DNA from: Methylobacter sp.
Lineage (GTDB): Bacteria; Pseudomonadota; Gammaproteobacteria; Methylococcales; Methylomonadaceae
DNA: 64,000 bases
Direction: 5' to 3'
NCBI RefSeq assembly: GCF_030680395.1
Contig: NZ_JAUXVR010000041.1
Coordinates: 62,001-126,000, forward strand
Each line of letters begins with the position of its first letter. The first letter of the stretch is position 1. Under the pieces are notes generated by a model that did not search any database, was not told where the DNA came from, and saw only the letters and a program-made list of their open reading frames with translations. Both the position numbers and the translations under genes were made by a program. Below are positions 50,766 to 59,159 of this stretch, piece by piece.

Positions 50766-52197
50766 GTTGATGCTTCCCCTGCTCCATGATCAATCGGTTC
50801 GGTTCCGACTGTTGAGGCGTAGAAGGTTCCATCATTTTTGCGGTGGCTTCGCGCAACTTCGATTCGGAATCGATCAGAAATTGCGCGGAGGTGACGACTT
50901 CTTCGCCTTCTTTCAGTCCGTCAATTATCTCAATCTCGTTATTGGACAATAAGCCGGTAGTAATCTGGCGAGGTTCGAATTTACCCCCGCCGCGTACTAC
51001 AAAAACCTGGGTTTTCGCACCGGAACGTATAACCGCTTCGGAGGGAATCACCAACGCATCGACTTGTTTACCCGCATAGATGGTCACGTCGGCGAACAGT
51101 TCGGGCTTTAATAACAACTCGGCATTATCGAATACCAGCCGCACCTTGATGGTTCGGGTTTTCGCTTCGGCATACGGATAAATAAAAGCCAGATGCCCGT
51201 TGAAAATACGCCCCGGAACGCCGGCCAGTTGCATTTCAACCGGGTCGCCCACTTTGACCCAGGGCAGTTCGTATTCGTAAATGTCGGCATACACCCAGAC
51301 TTTGGACAAATCGGCGATCATGTACAGTTCGGTTTCGGGCGTCACAAACTGCCCTTCGCGGGCACCTATATTGATCACGATACCGTCCGCCGGGGTATGA
51401 ATATGCAGACTTTTTTTGATGTTATGGTTACGCGTCAGATCATGCAATTGATGCGCTGGGACATCCAGCAGTTTTAAGCGTTCACGCGAGCTGTTGACCA
51501 GTTCTTCCGCGCCGCGGCGGATGTCTTCGATCGGACTTTTTTCCAACACTTTAAGATTGTTTAACGCCAGAATATATTCCTGTTGACTGACAACCAGTTG
51601 CGGCGAATAAATACTCAGCAAATCTTCATCCTTCTTGACCCGCTCACCGGTTTTATCCACACGCAGAGTTTCAATCCAGCCTTCGGTTTTGGGATGTAAT
51701 CGTACGATGCGTTCTTCGTCATAAGCCACACGTCCAACGGCTCGAACGATATGCGAAAGTATGCTCTTTTTTGCCGTAGTGGTGCGTACGCCCATGTTTT
51801 GCACGGTAACGGCATCGATTTTAACGCTCCCTGCCAAGTCATCAGACCTCGCATTATCCTTTTTATAAACCGGCACATAGTCCATGCCCATGGCATCTTT
51901 AGTCGGCACAGGCGAGGTCACTTCGGGGTTCATCGGATTACGGTAAAACAGGACCTCGCCTTCTAGAGAACTACCCTCTTCTGCAAATACAGGCACATAA
52001 TCCATACCCATCGCGTCTTTTGCCGGAACCGGCGAAGTGACGGACGGATTCATCGGGCTGCGATAAAACAATGGCTTTTTCTCTTCCGGCAAGGCGATGT
52101 GAGCTTGTTCCTTACCCGCTTTGGATGCAATCAGATAGCCTGCGCCGACACCCAAAGCCAGCATTAGCATAGCGGTAATGATTAACTGCTTATTCAT
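50758..52197 (-). CDS. cusB: CusB-type periplasmic adaptor with two metal-binding repeats
   Basis: 479 aa. Membrane anchor at the N terminus, then two copies of the heavy-metal-binding domain: YRSPMNPSVTSPVPAKDAMG and YRNPMNPEVTSPVPTKDAMG (about residues 45-70 and 84-109), each ending MDYVPV. Then lipoyl, hairpin and beta-barrel adaptor domains (VDKTGERVKKDEDLLSIYSP, IYAGKQVDALVIPSEAV). It ends in a His-rich QGKHQHD. Two tandem domains are more than the single one commonly seen. Overlaps the outer-membrane gene by 8 bp. Confidence 0.95.
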   Translation of the reverse strand: MNKQLIITAMLMLALGVGAGYLIASKAGKEQAHIALPEEKKPLFYRSPMNPSVTSPVPAKDAMGMDYVPVFAEEGSSLEGEVLFYRNPMNPEVTSPVPTKDAMGMDYVPVYKKDNARSDDLAGSVKIDAVTVQNMGVRTTTAKKSILSHIVRAVGRVAYDEERIVRLHPKTEGWIETLRVDKTGERVKKDEDLLSIYSPQLVVSQQEYILALNNLKVLEKSPIEDIRRGAEELVNSSRERLKLLDVPAHQLHDLTRNHNIKKSLHIHTPADGIVINIGAREGQFVTPETELYMIADLSKVWVYADIYEYELPWVKVGDPVEMQLAGVPGRIFNGHLAFIYPYAEAKTRTIKVRLVFDNAELLLKPELFADVTIYAGKQVDALVIPSEAVIRSGAKTQVFVVRGGGKFEPRQITTGLLSNNEIEIIDGLKEGEEVVTSAQFLIDSESKLREATAKMMEPSTPQQSEPNRLIMEQGKHQHD

Positions 52198-53566
52198 AAA
52201 TTTCCTCCTTGCCGACAGCCGCGCTTAATTGCGCCAGCGACTGATTGGCTTCGGTAAAGGCTTTCCAATACTGGGTTTCGTATTCAAATAAAGTAATCTG
52301 ACTGCGCACCAAATTCAGAAAATCGACCTTGTTAACCTGATAACCGGCCAGCATCGAAGCGACGGTTTGTCTTGCCTGCGGCACGATGCCGGTCTCGAAC
52401 AACACCACCTGATCTTTAGCGCGCCGGTAATCGTTGAAACCTTGCGAAATTTGCGACCGAACTTTGTTCCACTGATCCTGCAAGGCGTATTTTTCCTGCA
52501 TTAATTCGCTGGTACGCTGGTCAACCGCTTTGGCCTGTTTTTGGGCGGCGAAAATCGGTACATTCATGCTCAGGTTCAAGCTTAACAAATCGGCTCGTCT
52601 GTCGCCGGAAGGCATGTCGTCTCTGGCGCCATACGAAGCGCCCAAATTAAAATCAGGCAGCACCTCTTTTTTGGCCAGATCCAGGCGCGATTGCGCGGCA
52701 TTAATGCCTTGCCGGTTGCCTTCCAGTACCGCTCTCGATGTTTCGGCCTGTTGATAAAGCAGGGTTTCCTGCTTAATGGTCGGCAATTGCAAATCAACCT
52801 TGTCCGGTAAACGAAGCTCTTCATTGGCCGGTTTATCCAGCAGCGCGTTCAGGCTGGCAGCGGCATTACGGCGCGAGGCTTTCAGCATCAGTTGTTGATC
52901 GAGCAACTTGGATAATTCCAGTTGCGCCAGCAATACATCCTGCTGCAAACCTTCGCCGACTTCGTATTTAGTCCTGGCAATCTCGACAAACTGCCGCAAC
53001 AACGCATAATTGCTGTCAACGATCCGGATCGCCCTGTCCAGGTAAAAGATCAGCCACCAGGTCGTTTTAACCTCGCTCAGTAAACGCCAGCGTACTTCGG
53101 TGACGTTTTGCGTTGCCGCTTCCGCTTCAAAAGCCGCCGCTTGTTCGCGCAAGGCAAGCTTGCCCGGAAAAGGAAAAGCTTGCGAAATACCTACTCCCAA
53201 TTGCGTCATATCTTCCTGTCGGGTACTAAAGGTATTAACCGGCAAGCTCATTGCATTGAAGCTGATTTCAGGATCGGGCAAAGTGCCCATTTGCGACGGA
53301 ATAGCCGCCATCGCTTGAGCCCTGGCCTGCATTTGCGCCAGATCGGGATTATCCCGAACGGCCTGTTCGGTTGCAGCTTTTAATGTCAATACTTGCCCGA
53401 TTACCGGCTCTTCACCTGCCAATATACAGGCGGAAAATAGCAGCAGCGTCAAGCAAAGGATAGGGTCGGCAATAACTTCCCGAAACCTGAATTCATCGTT
53501 CCCACGAAGAGCGGAAGTTATTTTTGACGAAATCCTAAGATACTTGAATATAATTTGTGGTGACAT
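52190..53566 (-). CDS. cusC: CusC/TolC-like outer-membrane efflux protein
   Basis: 458 aa, ATG 53566 with AGGAGGAC. The TolC fold is clear: LTLKAATEQAVRDNPDLAQM after the signal, two OEP repeats (EVRWRLLSEVKTTWWLIFYL and NKVRSQISQGFNDYRRAKDQ). The signal peptide (PILCLTLLLFSACILAGE) is preceded by about 33 extra residues, and bases 53494-53515 there match a GTTCCCACG repeat fragment. First gene of the cusCBA operon. Confidence 0.92.
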   Translation of the reverse strand: MSPQIIFKYLRISSKITSALRGNDEFRFREVIADPILCLTLLLFSACILAGEEPVIGQVLTLKAATEQAVRDNPDLAQMQARAQAMAAIPSQMGTLPDPEISFNAMSLPVNTFSTRQEDMTQLGVGISQAFPFPGKLALREQAAAFEAEAATQNVTEVRWRLLSEVKTTWWLIFYLDRAIRIVDSNYALLRQFVEIARTKYEVGEGLQQDVLLAQLELSKLLDQQLMLKASRRNAAASLNALLDKPANEELRLPDKVDLQLPTIKQETLLYQQAETSRAVLEGNRQGINAAQSRLDLAKKEVLPDFNLGASYGARDDMPSGDRRADLLSLNLSMNVPIFAAQKQAKAVDQRTSELMQEKYALQDQWNKVRSQISQGFNDYRRAKDQVVLFETGIVPQARQTVASMLAGYQVNKVDFLNLVRSQITLFEYETQYWKAFTEANQSLAQLSAAVGKEEIYE

Positions 53567-53660
53567 GCGTCCTCCTACACTCGTTATAAAGTCCGTAAAA
53601 CGGAGTTGTTATGTTGAGTTGCGCAAGGTTTGGCAAAAAACTCTGCCCACTCTGCGACAG

Positions 53661-54011
53661 TTAGAGGCTATTAATAGGCGGTCTTATTTCGGGGGAGAAT
53701 GACAGAGAACGGGAGGCGGACTTTTCAAAATGCTCGTAACGGTACGCGCTATAGGCTTGAGTAAACAAGAAAACTACGGTGATTCCTCCGTCGCCACAAA
53801 CATGAAAGGTACAACTCCCGCTTGCATGACAGGCTGTTTTAAATTCATCCTGATGCCGACAATGATCGGAATTATCGGCATCATTTACAATGCGGCCTTG
53901 TTCAAAAGACGGTTCAGCAGATAACGAACCCGAATAATAGCCAAGCGCAGACCAAACCGGCGTAATGACCATCATGAGTACTAACAATAATAAAAATCGC
54001 TGTCTAAGCAT
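53661..54011 (-). CDS. Periplasmic Cys/His-rich small protein, cus-linked
   Basis: 116 aa. Signal peptide to about residue 21 (LLLLVLMMVITPVWSA). The mature part holds DHCRHQDEFKTACHASGSCTFHVCGDGG: four Cys and three His within 28 residues, a probable metal site, then a hydrophobic segment. It is 94 bp upstream of cusC on the same strand, so likely in the operon. Not a CusF by sequence; family not recognised. Confidence 0.8.
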   Translation of the reverse strand: MLRQRFLLLLVLMMVITPVWSALGYYSGSLSAEPSFEQGRIVNDADNSDHCRHQDEFKTACHASGSCTFHVCGDGGITVVFLFTQAYSAYRYEHFEKSASRSLSFSPEIRPPINSL

Positions 54012-54155
54012 TATCTGACTGTGTCGTGTTTTTTACAGTCTACTGGTATTCATCGTAATTATCAAAAGCATAAAACAAGCCCGACATCGATCGTTGCTAA
54101 GCGCCCCTTGTTTTTAATCATCGGATAACGGCATGGCAGCCGGACTCCCTACTAC

Positions 54156-54605
54156 CTATTCAGTCAGCGAAAGACGCAGCGGAATCATGGCCGAAAAACC
54201 GAAACCGTGCTTTTGATAAAACCGTTGCGCCGATTCATTAGCGCGATCTGTCAGCAAAGTAATGCGTTTGCATCCGTTCAAACGCGCAAATTGAATGGCT
54301 TGTTCCAGAAGCAGGGAACCCACGCCGGAACCGCGAGCGGCGGGAGAAATCACCATGTCTTCCAGTAGCGCAACACGGTCGCCGAGTGCGGTAGATACTG
54401 TGTAGAGCAGGTTAACCATGCCTACCACCCGGCTGTGTTGACGGGCGACGACAATCAGCCCGACTTCCGGATTGCTGATGATACGAGCCAAACCACGGCT
54501 TTGCGCTTCGTAATCCGGCTTGAAATCCGCTTCTTGAGAAAACAGGAGGTCCAGCAATTCACAAAGCGCCGGGATGTCTGAAGCATTTGCGGGAGTAATT
54601 TCCAT
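54156..54605 (-). CDS. GNAT-family acetyltransferase
   Basis: 149 aa. ISPAARGSGVGSLLLEQAIQ is the acetyl-CoA pyrophosphate loop; NESAQRFYQKHGF is the usual C-terminal element. It lies 20 bp after the alpha-E gene. Acetyltransferases are known neighbours of the ATP-grasp/alpha-E group; the substrate is unknown. Confidence 0.92.
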   Translation of the reverse strand: MEITPANASDIPALCELLDLLFSQEADFKPDYEAQSRGLARIISNPEVGLIVVARQHSRVVGMVNLLYTVSTALGDRVALLEDMVISPAARGSGVGSLLLEQAIQFARLNGCKRITLLTDRANESAQRFYQKHGFGFSAMIPLRLSLTE

Positions 54606-54625
54606 CGTTACGCCGTTGCAGCTCC

Positions 54626-55564
54626 CTATTCCACAATGCCTTGCTTAAACCAGTTGTTGGATATCCGATCGTGCAGTTCTCCCAACTTGTTTTGCAGGTC
54701 ATCAAGAATTCCCCGTAATTGCGCCTGGGTCGTTTGCCGGGTATCGATGGCTTGCACGTAAGTTTCCAGTTTCACGACCTCTTCCGGCAAGGAATCAGTA
54801 TTCGGCAGGGCATTGATGCAACCGGCAATTTCAGCGATGCAGCAACTGACCGACCTGGGCAGGTTGATGTTGAGTAATAAAAAGTTCAGCACATCATCGC
54901 CATTAACGCTGCTTCTGACATGCTGCCGATACATTAACTGGGCGTTGAGTGATTTTAATATATTCACCCATAGAATAGTCTCGTATTGGCGCATTTCATC
55001 GCTGCGCGAATCAGCCAGAAGCAAGGAGGCCAAATCCAGAATCCGGCTGGTCATGTCGGCTCGTTCAATATTCTTGCCCAAGCGGATAAACCGATAAGGA
55101 TGATTATGGCTCATATAGCCCGACAGCAGTCCGGTGAATCGTTGGCAGCCTTTGAGAATCTCGTTCAGAAAGACAACGCGGTTGCTGCGGTTGTAGAGTG
55201 AATCTATATTGTTTTTTACAAACAGATACATTTCATTGACCTGCTCCCAAGCTTCATCGGGCAGCAAATCTCTGGAGGTGCGGATGTTTTCTCTGGCAGC
55301 GCTTAACGACGAAAACAAAGAGACCGGATAAGTTTCGTCGATTAAAAGAAACCGGGTGACGTTGTGTTCGTTGGCAATTTTATATTTTTCGTAAAATTGC
55401 GGCTCCGAAGCATTGATACGAATGAGCTGCTGCCAGCCCATTTCAACGCCGTTAGGTAAATCCATCAATAAATTCATATGCACACTGACCAATCTGGCGA
55501 TATTTTCAGTGCGCTCAAGGTAACGTGCCAGCCAATACAGGCGTTCTGCTGAACGGGATAACAT
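54626..55564 (-). CDS. Alpha-E domain protein (DUF403)
   Basis: 312 aa, all alpha. The N terminus MLSRSAERLYWLARYLERTE with ENIARL is the family hallmark; FIRLGKNIERADMTSRILD is the second conserved block. Alpha-E proteins pair with circularly permuted ATP-grasp ligases in a predicted peptide-synthesis or modification system. Its ATG shares an A with the stop of the ATP-grasp gene. Confidence 0.94.
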   Translation of the reverse strand: MLSRSAERLYWLARYLERTENIARLVSVHMNLLMDLPNGVEMGWQQLIRINASEPQFYEKYKIANEHNVTRFLLIDETYPVSLFSSLSAARENIRTSRDLLPDEAWEQVNEMYLFVKNNIDSLYNRSNRVVFLNEILKGCQRFTGLLSGYMSHNHPYRFIRLGKNIERADMTSRILDLASLLLADSRSDEMRQYETILWVNILKSLNAQLMYRQHVRSSVNGDDVLNFLLLNINLPRSVSCCIAEIAGCINALPNTDSLPEEVVKLETYVQAIDTRQTTQAQLRGILDDLQNKLGELHDRISNNWFKQGIVE

Positions 55565-57015
55565 TAGTTGCTCTCCATGTTGATGATCCAGGTGTCTTTG
55601 CTGCCGCCGCCTTGCGAAGAATTAACCACTAACGAGCCTTTTTTTAGCGCTACCCGGGTTAAGCCTCCGGCAGTCACAAAAGTGTTTTCACCCTGTAAAA
55701 TAAAAGGTCGCAGGTCGATGTGCCTGGGCTCGAGTTTACCTTTGCACAACGTCGGTGCGGTAGAAATCGCCAAGGTGGGCTGGGCAATATAATTACGGGG
55801 ATTTTTTTGGATAATGTCCCGAAACGCGGCGATTTCCTTGATTGTTGCATGCGGCCCTACCAGCATGCCGTAGCCGCCTGACTCATTGGCAGGCTTGACG
55901 ACCAGTTCCGGCAGATGCTTCAACACATATTCCAGATGCTCCGGGTTGTCGCACAGGTACGTTTGCACATTTGGCAAGATGGGTTCTTCGTTCAGGTAAT
56001 AACGGATCATTTCCGGAACGTAGGCATAAACCACTTTGTCATCGGCGACGCCCGCGCCCGGTGCATTAGCCAACGACACGTTACCCGCTTTCCAGGCGCG
56101 CATTAAGCCGGGAACACCTAATGCGGAATCTTTTCGGAATACTTCAGGATCAAGAAAGTCATCGTCGATGCGTCGGTAAATAACATCGACCTTTTCCAGG
56201 CCTTCGATAGTGCGCATGTAGACGCAGTCATCGTCATCGACCACCAGATCGCCGCCTTCGACCAGTTGCGCACCCATTTGTTGAGCCAGATAAGCGTGCT
56301 CAAAATAGGCCGAGTTATAAATGCCGGGCGTTAACACCACGATTTGCGGCTTTTTGATATGCTCGGGCGCAAGCGACGCCAACATATCGTGCAATCGGCC
56401 GGGGTAGTCGTCGATAGGCAAAATATCTATGTTTTGCAATAGCTCAGGGAACACACGTTTGGTGATAACGCGGTTTTCCAACATATAGGAAACGCCCGAG
56501 GGTACCCGTAGATTGTCTTCCAACACGTACATAACGCCGTCTTTATCGCGTACCAAATCGGTGCCGCAAATATTTGCCCAAACGTTGTGGCGGGGCTTCA
56601 GACCGACACATTCTTTACGGAAGTTTTTTGAGCTATGGATAATTTCGGCAGGCATTTTGCCCGCCTTGATAAATTCTTGTTGATCGTAAACGTCCGCTAT
56701 AAAACAATTCAAGGCAGTCAATCGTTGCTTTAAACCTACCTCTATCATTCGCCATTCTGTAGAGCTAATGATGCGGGGGATAATATCAAACGGCCAGGCG
56801 CGGTCTATGTTGCCCTCGTCGCTGTAGACCGTGAAACTGATGCCCATTTCCAAAATAGCCAGTTCGGCAGCCATTTTGCGTTTATCGATATCGTTCTTAT
56901 TGAGTGAATTTAAATACTGACACAAGCGGTAACTGATTTGCCTGGGTTGGAACTCCGAACACATGAGTTCATCGTAAGCACTATCGGTTTTGTAGTTTTC
57001 CCAGATTGATTTCAT
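55564..57015 (-). CDS. Circularly permuted type 2 ATP-grasp protein (DUF404/DUF407)
   Basis: 483 aa. GVMYVLEDNLRVPSGVSYML and YRRIDDDFLDPEVF, then VVKPANESGGYGMLVGPHA, are ATP-grasp elements in permuted order; HIDLRPFILQG is near the C terminus. It probably joins an amino acid or peptide to an acceptor with ATP. With the alpha-E gene and the transglutaminase at 59160 it makes the well-known conserved trio, here split and in two orientations. Confidence 0.94.
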   Translation of the reverse strand: MKSIWENYKTDSAYDELMCSEFQPRQISYRLCQYLNSLNKNDIDKRKMAAELAILEMGISFTVYSDEGNIDRAWPFDIIPRIISSTEWRMIEVGLKQRLTALNCFIADVYDQQEFIKAGKMPAEIIHSSKNFRKECVGLKPRHNVWANICGTDLVRDKDGVMYVLEDNLRVPSGVSYMLENRVITKRVFPELLQNIDILPIDDYPGRLHDMLASLAPEHIKKPQIVVLTPGIYNSAYFEHAYLAQQMGAQLVEGGDLVVDDDDCVYMRTIEGLEKVDVIYRRIDDDFLDPEVFRKDSALGVPGLMRAWKAGNVSLANAPGAGVADDKVVYAYVPEMIRYYLNEEPILPNVQTYLCDNPEHLEYVLKHLPELVVKPANESGGYGMLVGPHATIKEIAAFRDIIQKNPRNYIAQPTLAISTAPTLCKGKLEPRHIDLRPFILQGENTFVTAGGLTRVALKKGSLVVNSSQGGGSKDTWIINMESN

Positions 57016-57500
57016 GACATTTCATAAGGCTAGTTGGCTTTATGAAATGAGAGCATGATTTATGCCATCTCTTACGCCGCTTAAATTGTTTATGCGATTG
57101 AATGTTTGAGCCCTAAAGCACAGCGACTCTATCTATATAAGCAACAAGCAATACGGCGACAGTTTTAGACAGGATAAGTAAGATCAGTTAATAGCCGCGG
57201 CTAAGTAAAACAACTTAAATAGGCCTATTTTTGGCTTTGTCCGCTCCAATTTGGTGCAGCCTGAGCTTCAAAATGAGCTATCCCGGCAATTCACAGGAGC
57301 ATTTGCCTCATTCCCACGCGCTGCGTGGGAATGAGGCCCGCTCCTATGGCGCTTACCCTGGTGGCAGTGATGCAGCCCATAAAAACTATGCCCCCAAGCT
57401 TCGTGAAATTATTGCCGACCGCATCCTTATAAGATGCCGGTTGATCACTTGGTATGGCACTTGCTTTATTTTTAGAGATAAAACTTGTAGAGAACTCACT
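57016..57500. other. Divergent promoter gap with a palindrome
   Basis: 485 bp between the ATP-grasp gene and the HPPD-like gene. It holds the repeat at 57307 and the word GGTGGCAGTGATGCAG shared with other repeat gaps. Both divergent promoters should be here but none is clear by eye. Confidence 0.45.
57307..57335. repeat. GTTCCCACGC-family palindrome (short form)
   Basis: CTCATTCCCACGC-GCT-GCGTGGGAATGAG, perfect 13-bp arms. Confidence 0.85.
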
Positions 57501-58757
57501 ATGCCAGCCATTAGCCACTCCTTATCGTTTCCTGTTCAGGGTGACAAAGAAAACTCATCCTTCTTTAATGATTACCTGGGCAAGTTGCTCGAAGAGCGTG
57601 ACAGCTTGAACTTAAGCAACATGATTCATGAAATCGATGCGATGATGCTGACCGTCGAACCCGGAAAGTCGATTGAATATATCGGGGAACTCTGCCTGAT
57701 GTCGCCTTATCATTATCTGGTCACACTGGAAAGCGAGTCGCATTGGACCCATGTCTTGCGTATTGATATGACAGCCCCGGATCTGATTATTCGTGAAGTG
57801 AAGAACGATGACACCAAAGGTATTTTTCGCAGCCTGAACGAAGTGTTCCCGATTGGCTCAAGCAAGCCGCACAGCCGTTACATGGGAGAGGTTTTGAGGG
57901 TAACCAACCGGCACGATGTGGTTAAGTTGCAGCAGCACCGGGGTTTTCTGTTTTTCTCCCAGGATGACATTCGTAAGCTGGAACTGCCGGGCAATCTGGC
58001 GATCACCAAACCTTCTCCGTATACCCATAACATCGTCGCCTATCTGGAGCGGGAGCCCGATGAGCCGCGTGTTTATGCGTTGGGTGTCAGCAGCATCCGC
58101 GATGATGCCCAACAAGCCTGCGAGCTTGCCAAACATCAGCAAAAGGCATTAGGCATAGACGGCCTGATTTTACCGGTGGACCACTTGGCGACGCGCATTT
58201 ACAGTCAAAACCGGGAAGTAGCGATTTTGGAATGGCTGTCGTTATCCAGTTATTACTACTGGGGTTCGTTCGACATAGTCGATCAAAATTCATCGACCAA
58301 TGTCACCAAAAGCATCCATTACGCCGATGAGATGCACAGCCCGGCCAAAGTGTTTACTGCCAATAACACGCCTTATTTTGTCAACCATTTTAAAATATTC
58401 CCCTCGCCGACTGAAAATTTTGTGCGCAATTATGGACCGCGGTTGCACCATATTGCGCTGGCGGTTAAAGACGGCAATCAGCAGGGGATGGAAAATATCG
58501 ATTTTGTAGTCAACGCCATCAGCGAGCAAGGCAAAAGCTTTTTGCTGGATGTCGTCGGTTCCAAGGATGAAGGCTTAAAACAGATTTTTTCCAGCGCTTC
58601 CGAGCATTCTTCCTTGATTATTGAATATGTGCAGCGCTTTGGCGGCTTTCAAGGCTTCTTTACCAAGGATAATGTCGCCGAACTCACGCATGCGGCGGGT
58701 ATCGAAGAAGAATTATTGCGGATGCAGACCGAAGCGCAAAAACCTGTTCGGGTTTAA
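57501..58757 (+). CDS. HPPD-like dioxygenase-fold (VOC) protein
   Basis: 418 aa from ATG 57501; the frame is open to 57231 but runs through a palindromic repeat. The C-terminal half has the three iron ligands of 4-hydroxyphenylpyruvate dioxygenase in order: His in PVDHLATRIY, His in RLHHIALAV and Glu in LIIEYVQRFGGFQGFFTKDN. The N-terminal about 200 residues do not look like the standard HPPD N-terminal barrel. It is probably a related Fe(II) dioxygenase acting on an unknown 2-oxo acid. Confidence 0.78.
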   Translation: MPAISHSLSFPVQGDKENSSFFNDYLGKLLEERDSLNLSNMIHEIDAMMLTVEPGKSIEYIGELCLMSPYHYLVTLESESHWTHVLRIDMTAPDLIIREVKNDDTKGIFRSLNEVFPIGSSKPHSRYMGEVLRVTNRHDVVKLQQHRGFLFFSQDDIRKLELPGNLAITKPSPYTHNIVAYLEREPDEPRVYALGVSSIRDDAQQACELAKHQQKALGIDGLILPVDHLATRIYSQNREVAILEWLSLSSYYYWGSFDIVDQNSSTNVTKSIHYADEMHSPAKVFTANNTPYFVNHFKIFPSPTENFVRNYGPRLHHIALAVKDGNQQGMENIDFVVNAISEQGKSFLLDVVGSKDEGLKQIFSSASEHSSLIIEYVQRFGGFQGFFTKDNVAELTHAAGIEEELLRMQTEAQKPVRV

Positions 58758-58840
58758 TGGCTCGCCAATAACTGATGTACGCAATGGCTAAGAAATTTTC
58801 ACCACGAAGACACGAAGAACACGAAGTTTATGTTCCTCTC

Positions 58841-59090
58841 GTTCCCATGCAGTGCGTCACTGCCATTAAGTTAAGAGATACGCTGGTTCCCAAGCTCCCG
58901 CTTGGGAACCCAGTGAGCAAAGCTCCAGCTTTGCGAGCCGGGAAGCTAGAGCTTCCCGTACTGAATCCCCAAGCGGTAGCTTGGGAACTAGCGCAACGTT
59001 TGACCGATGAAGATAGGGCAATAGTTATCGAAAACGGTAGGGACTGGGGTGCAACCCCCGTCCAGCTCGGGGAACAAAGCGCTTCTTGAT
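58841..59090. repeat. Composite repeat, copies of the 126-280 and 1605-1744 elements
   Basis: 58841-58996 is nearly identical to 126-280 (CCATTAAGTTAAGAGATACG, then GTTCCCAAGCTCCCGCTTGG). 58997-59085 is a diverged part of the 140-bp unit seen at 1605. A CACCACGAAGACACGAAG arm sits at 58799. The gap 58758-59159 holds no gene. Confidence 0.85.
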
Positions 59091-59159
59091 TCCTCCGTTC
59101 CCACGCATAGTTAGAAAAATTTTTGTAATGCTTAACGCTTCGGCAATAGGAAAAAAATC

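Noticed and set aside
58775-59089. 104-codon frame downstream of the HPPD-like gene
   Set aside because: Made of repeat sequence shared with 126-280 and 1605-1744.
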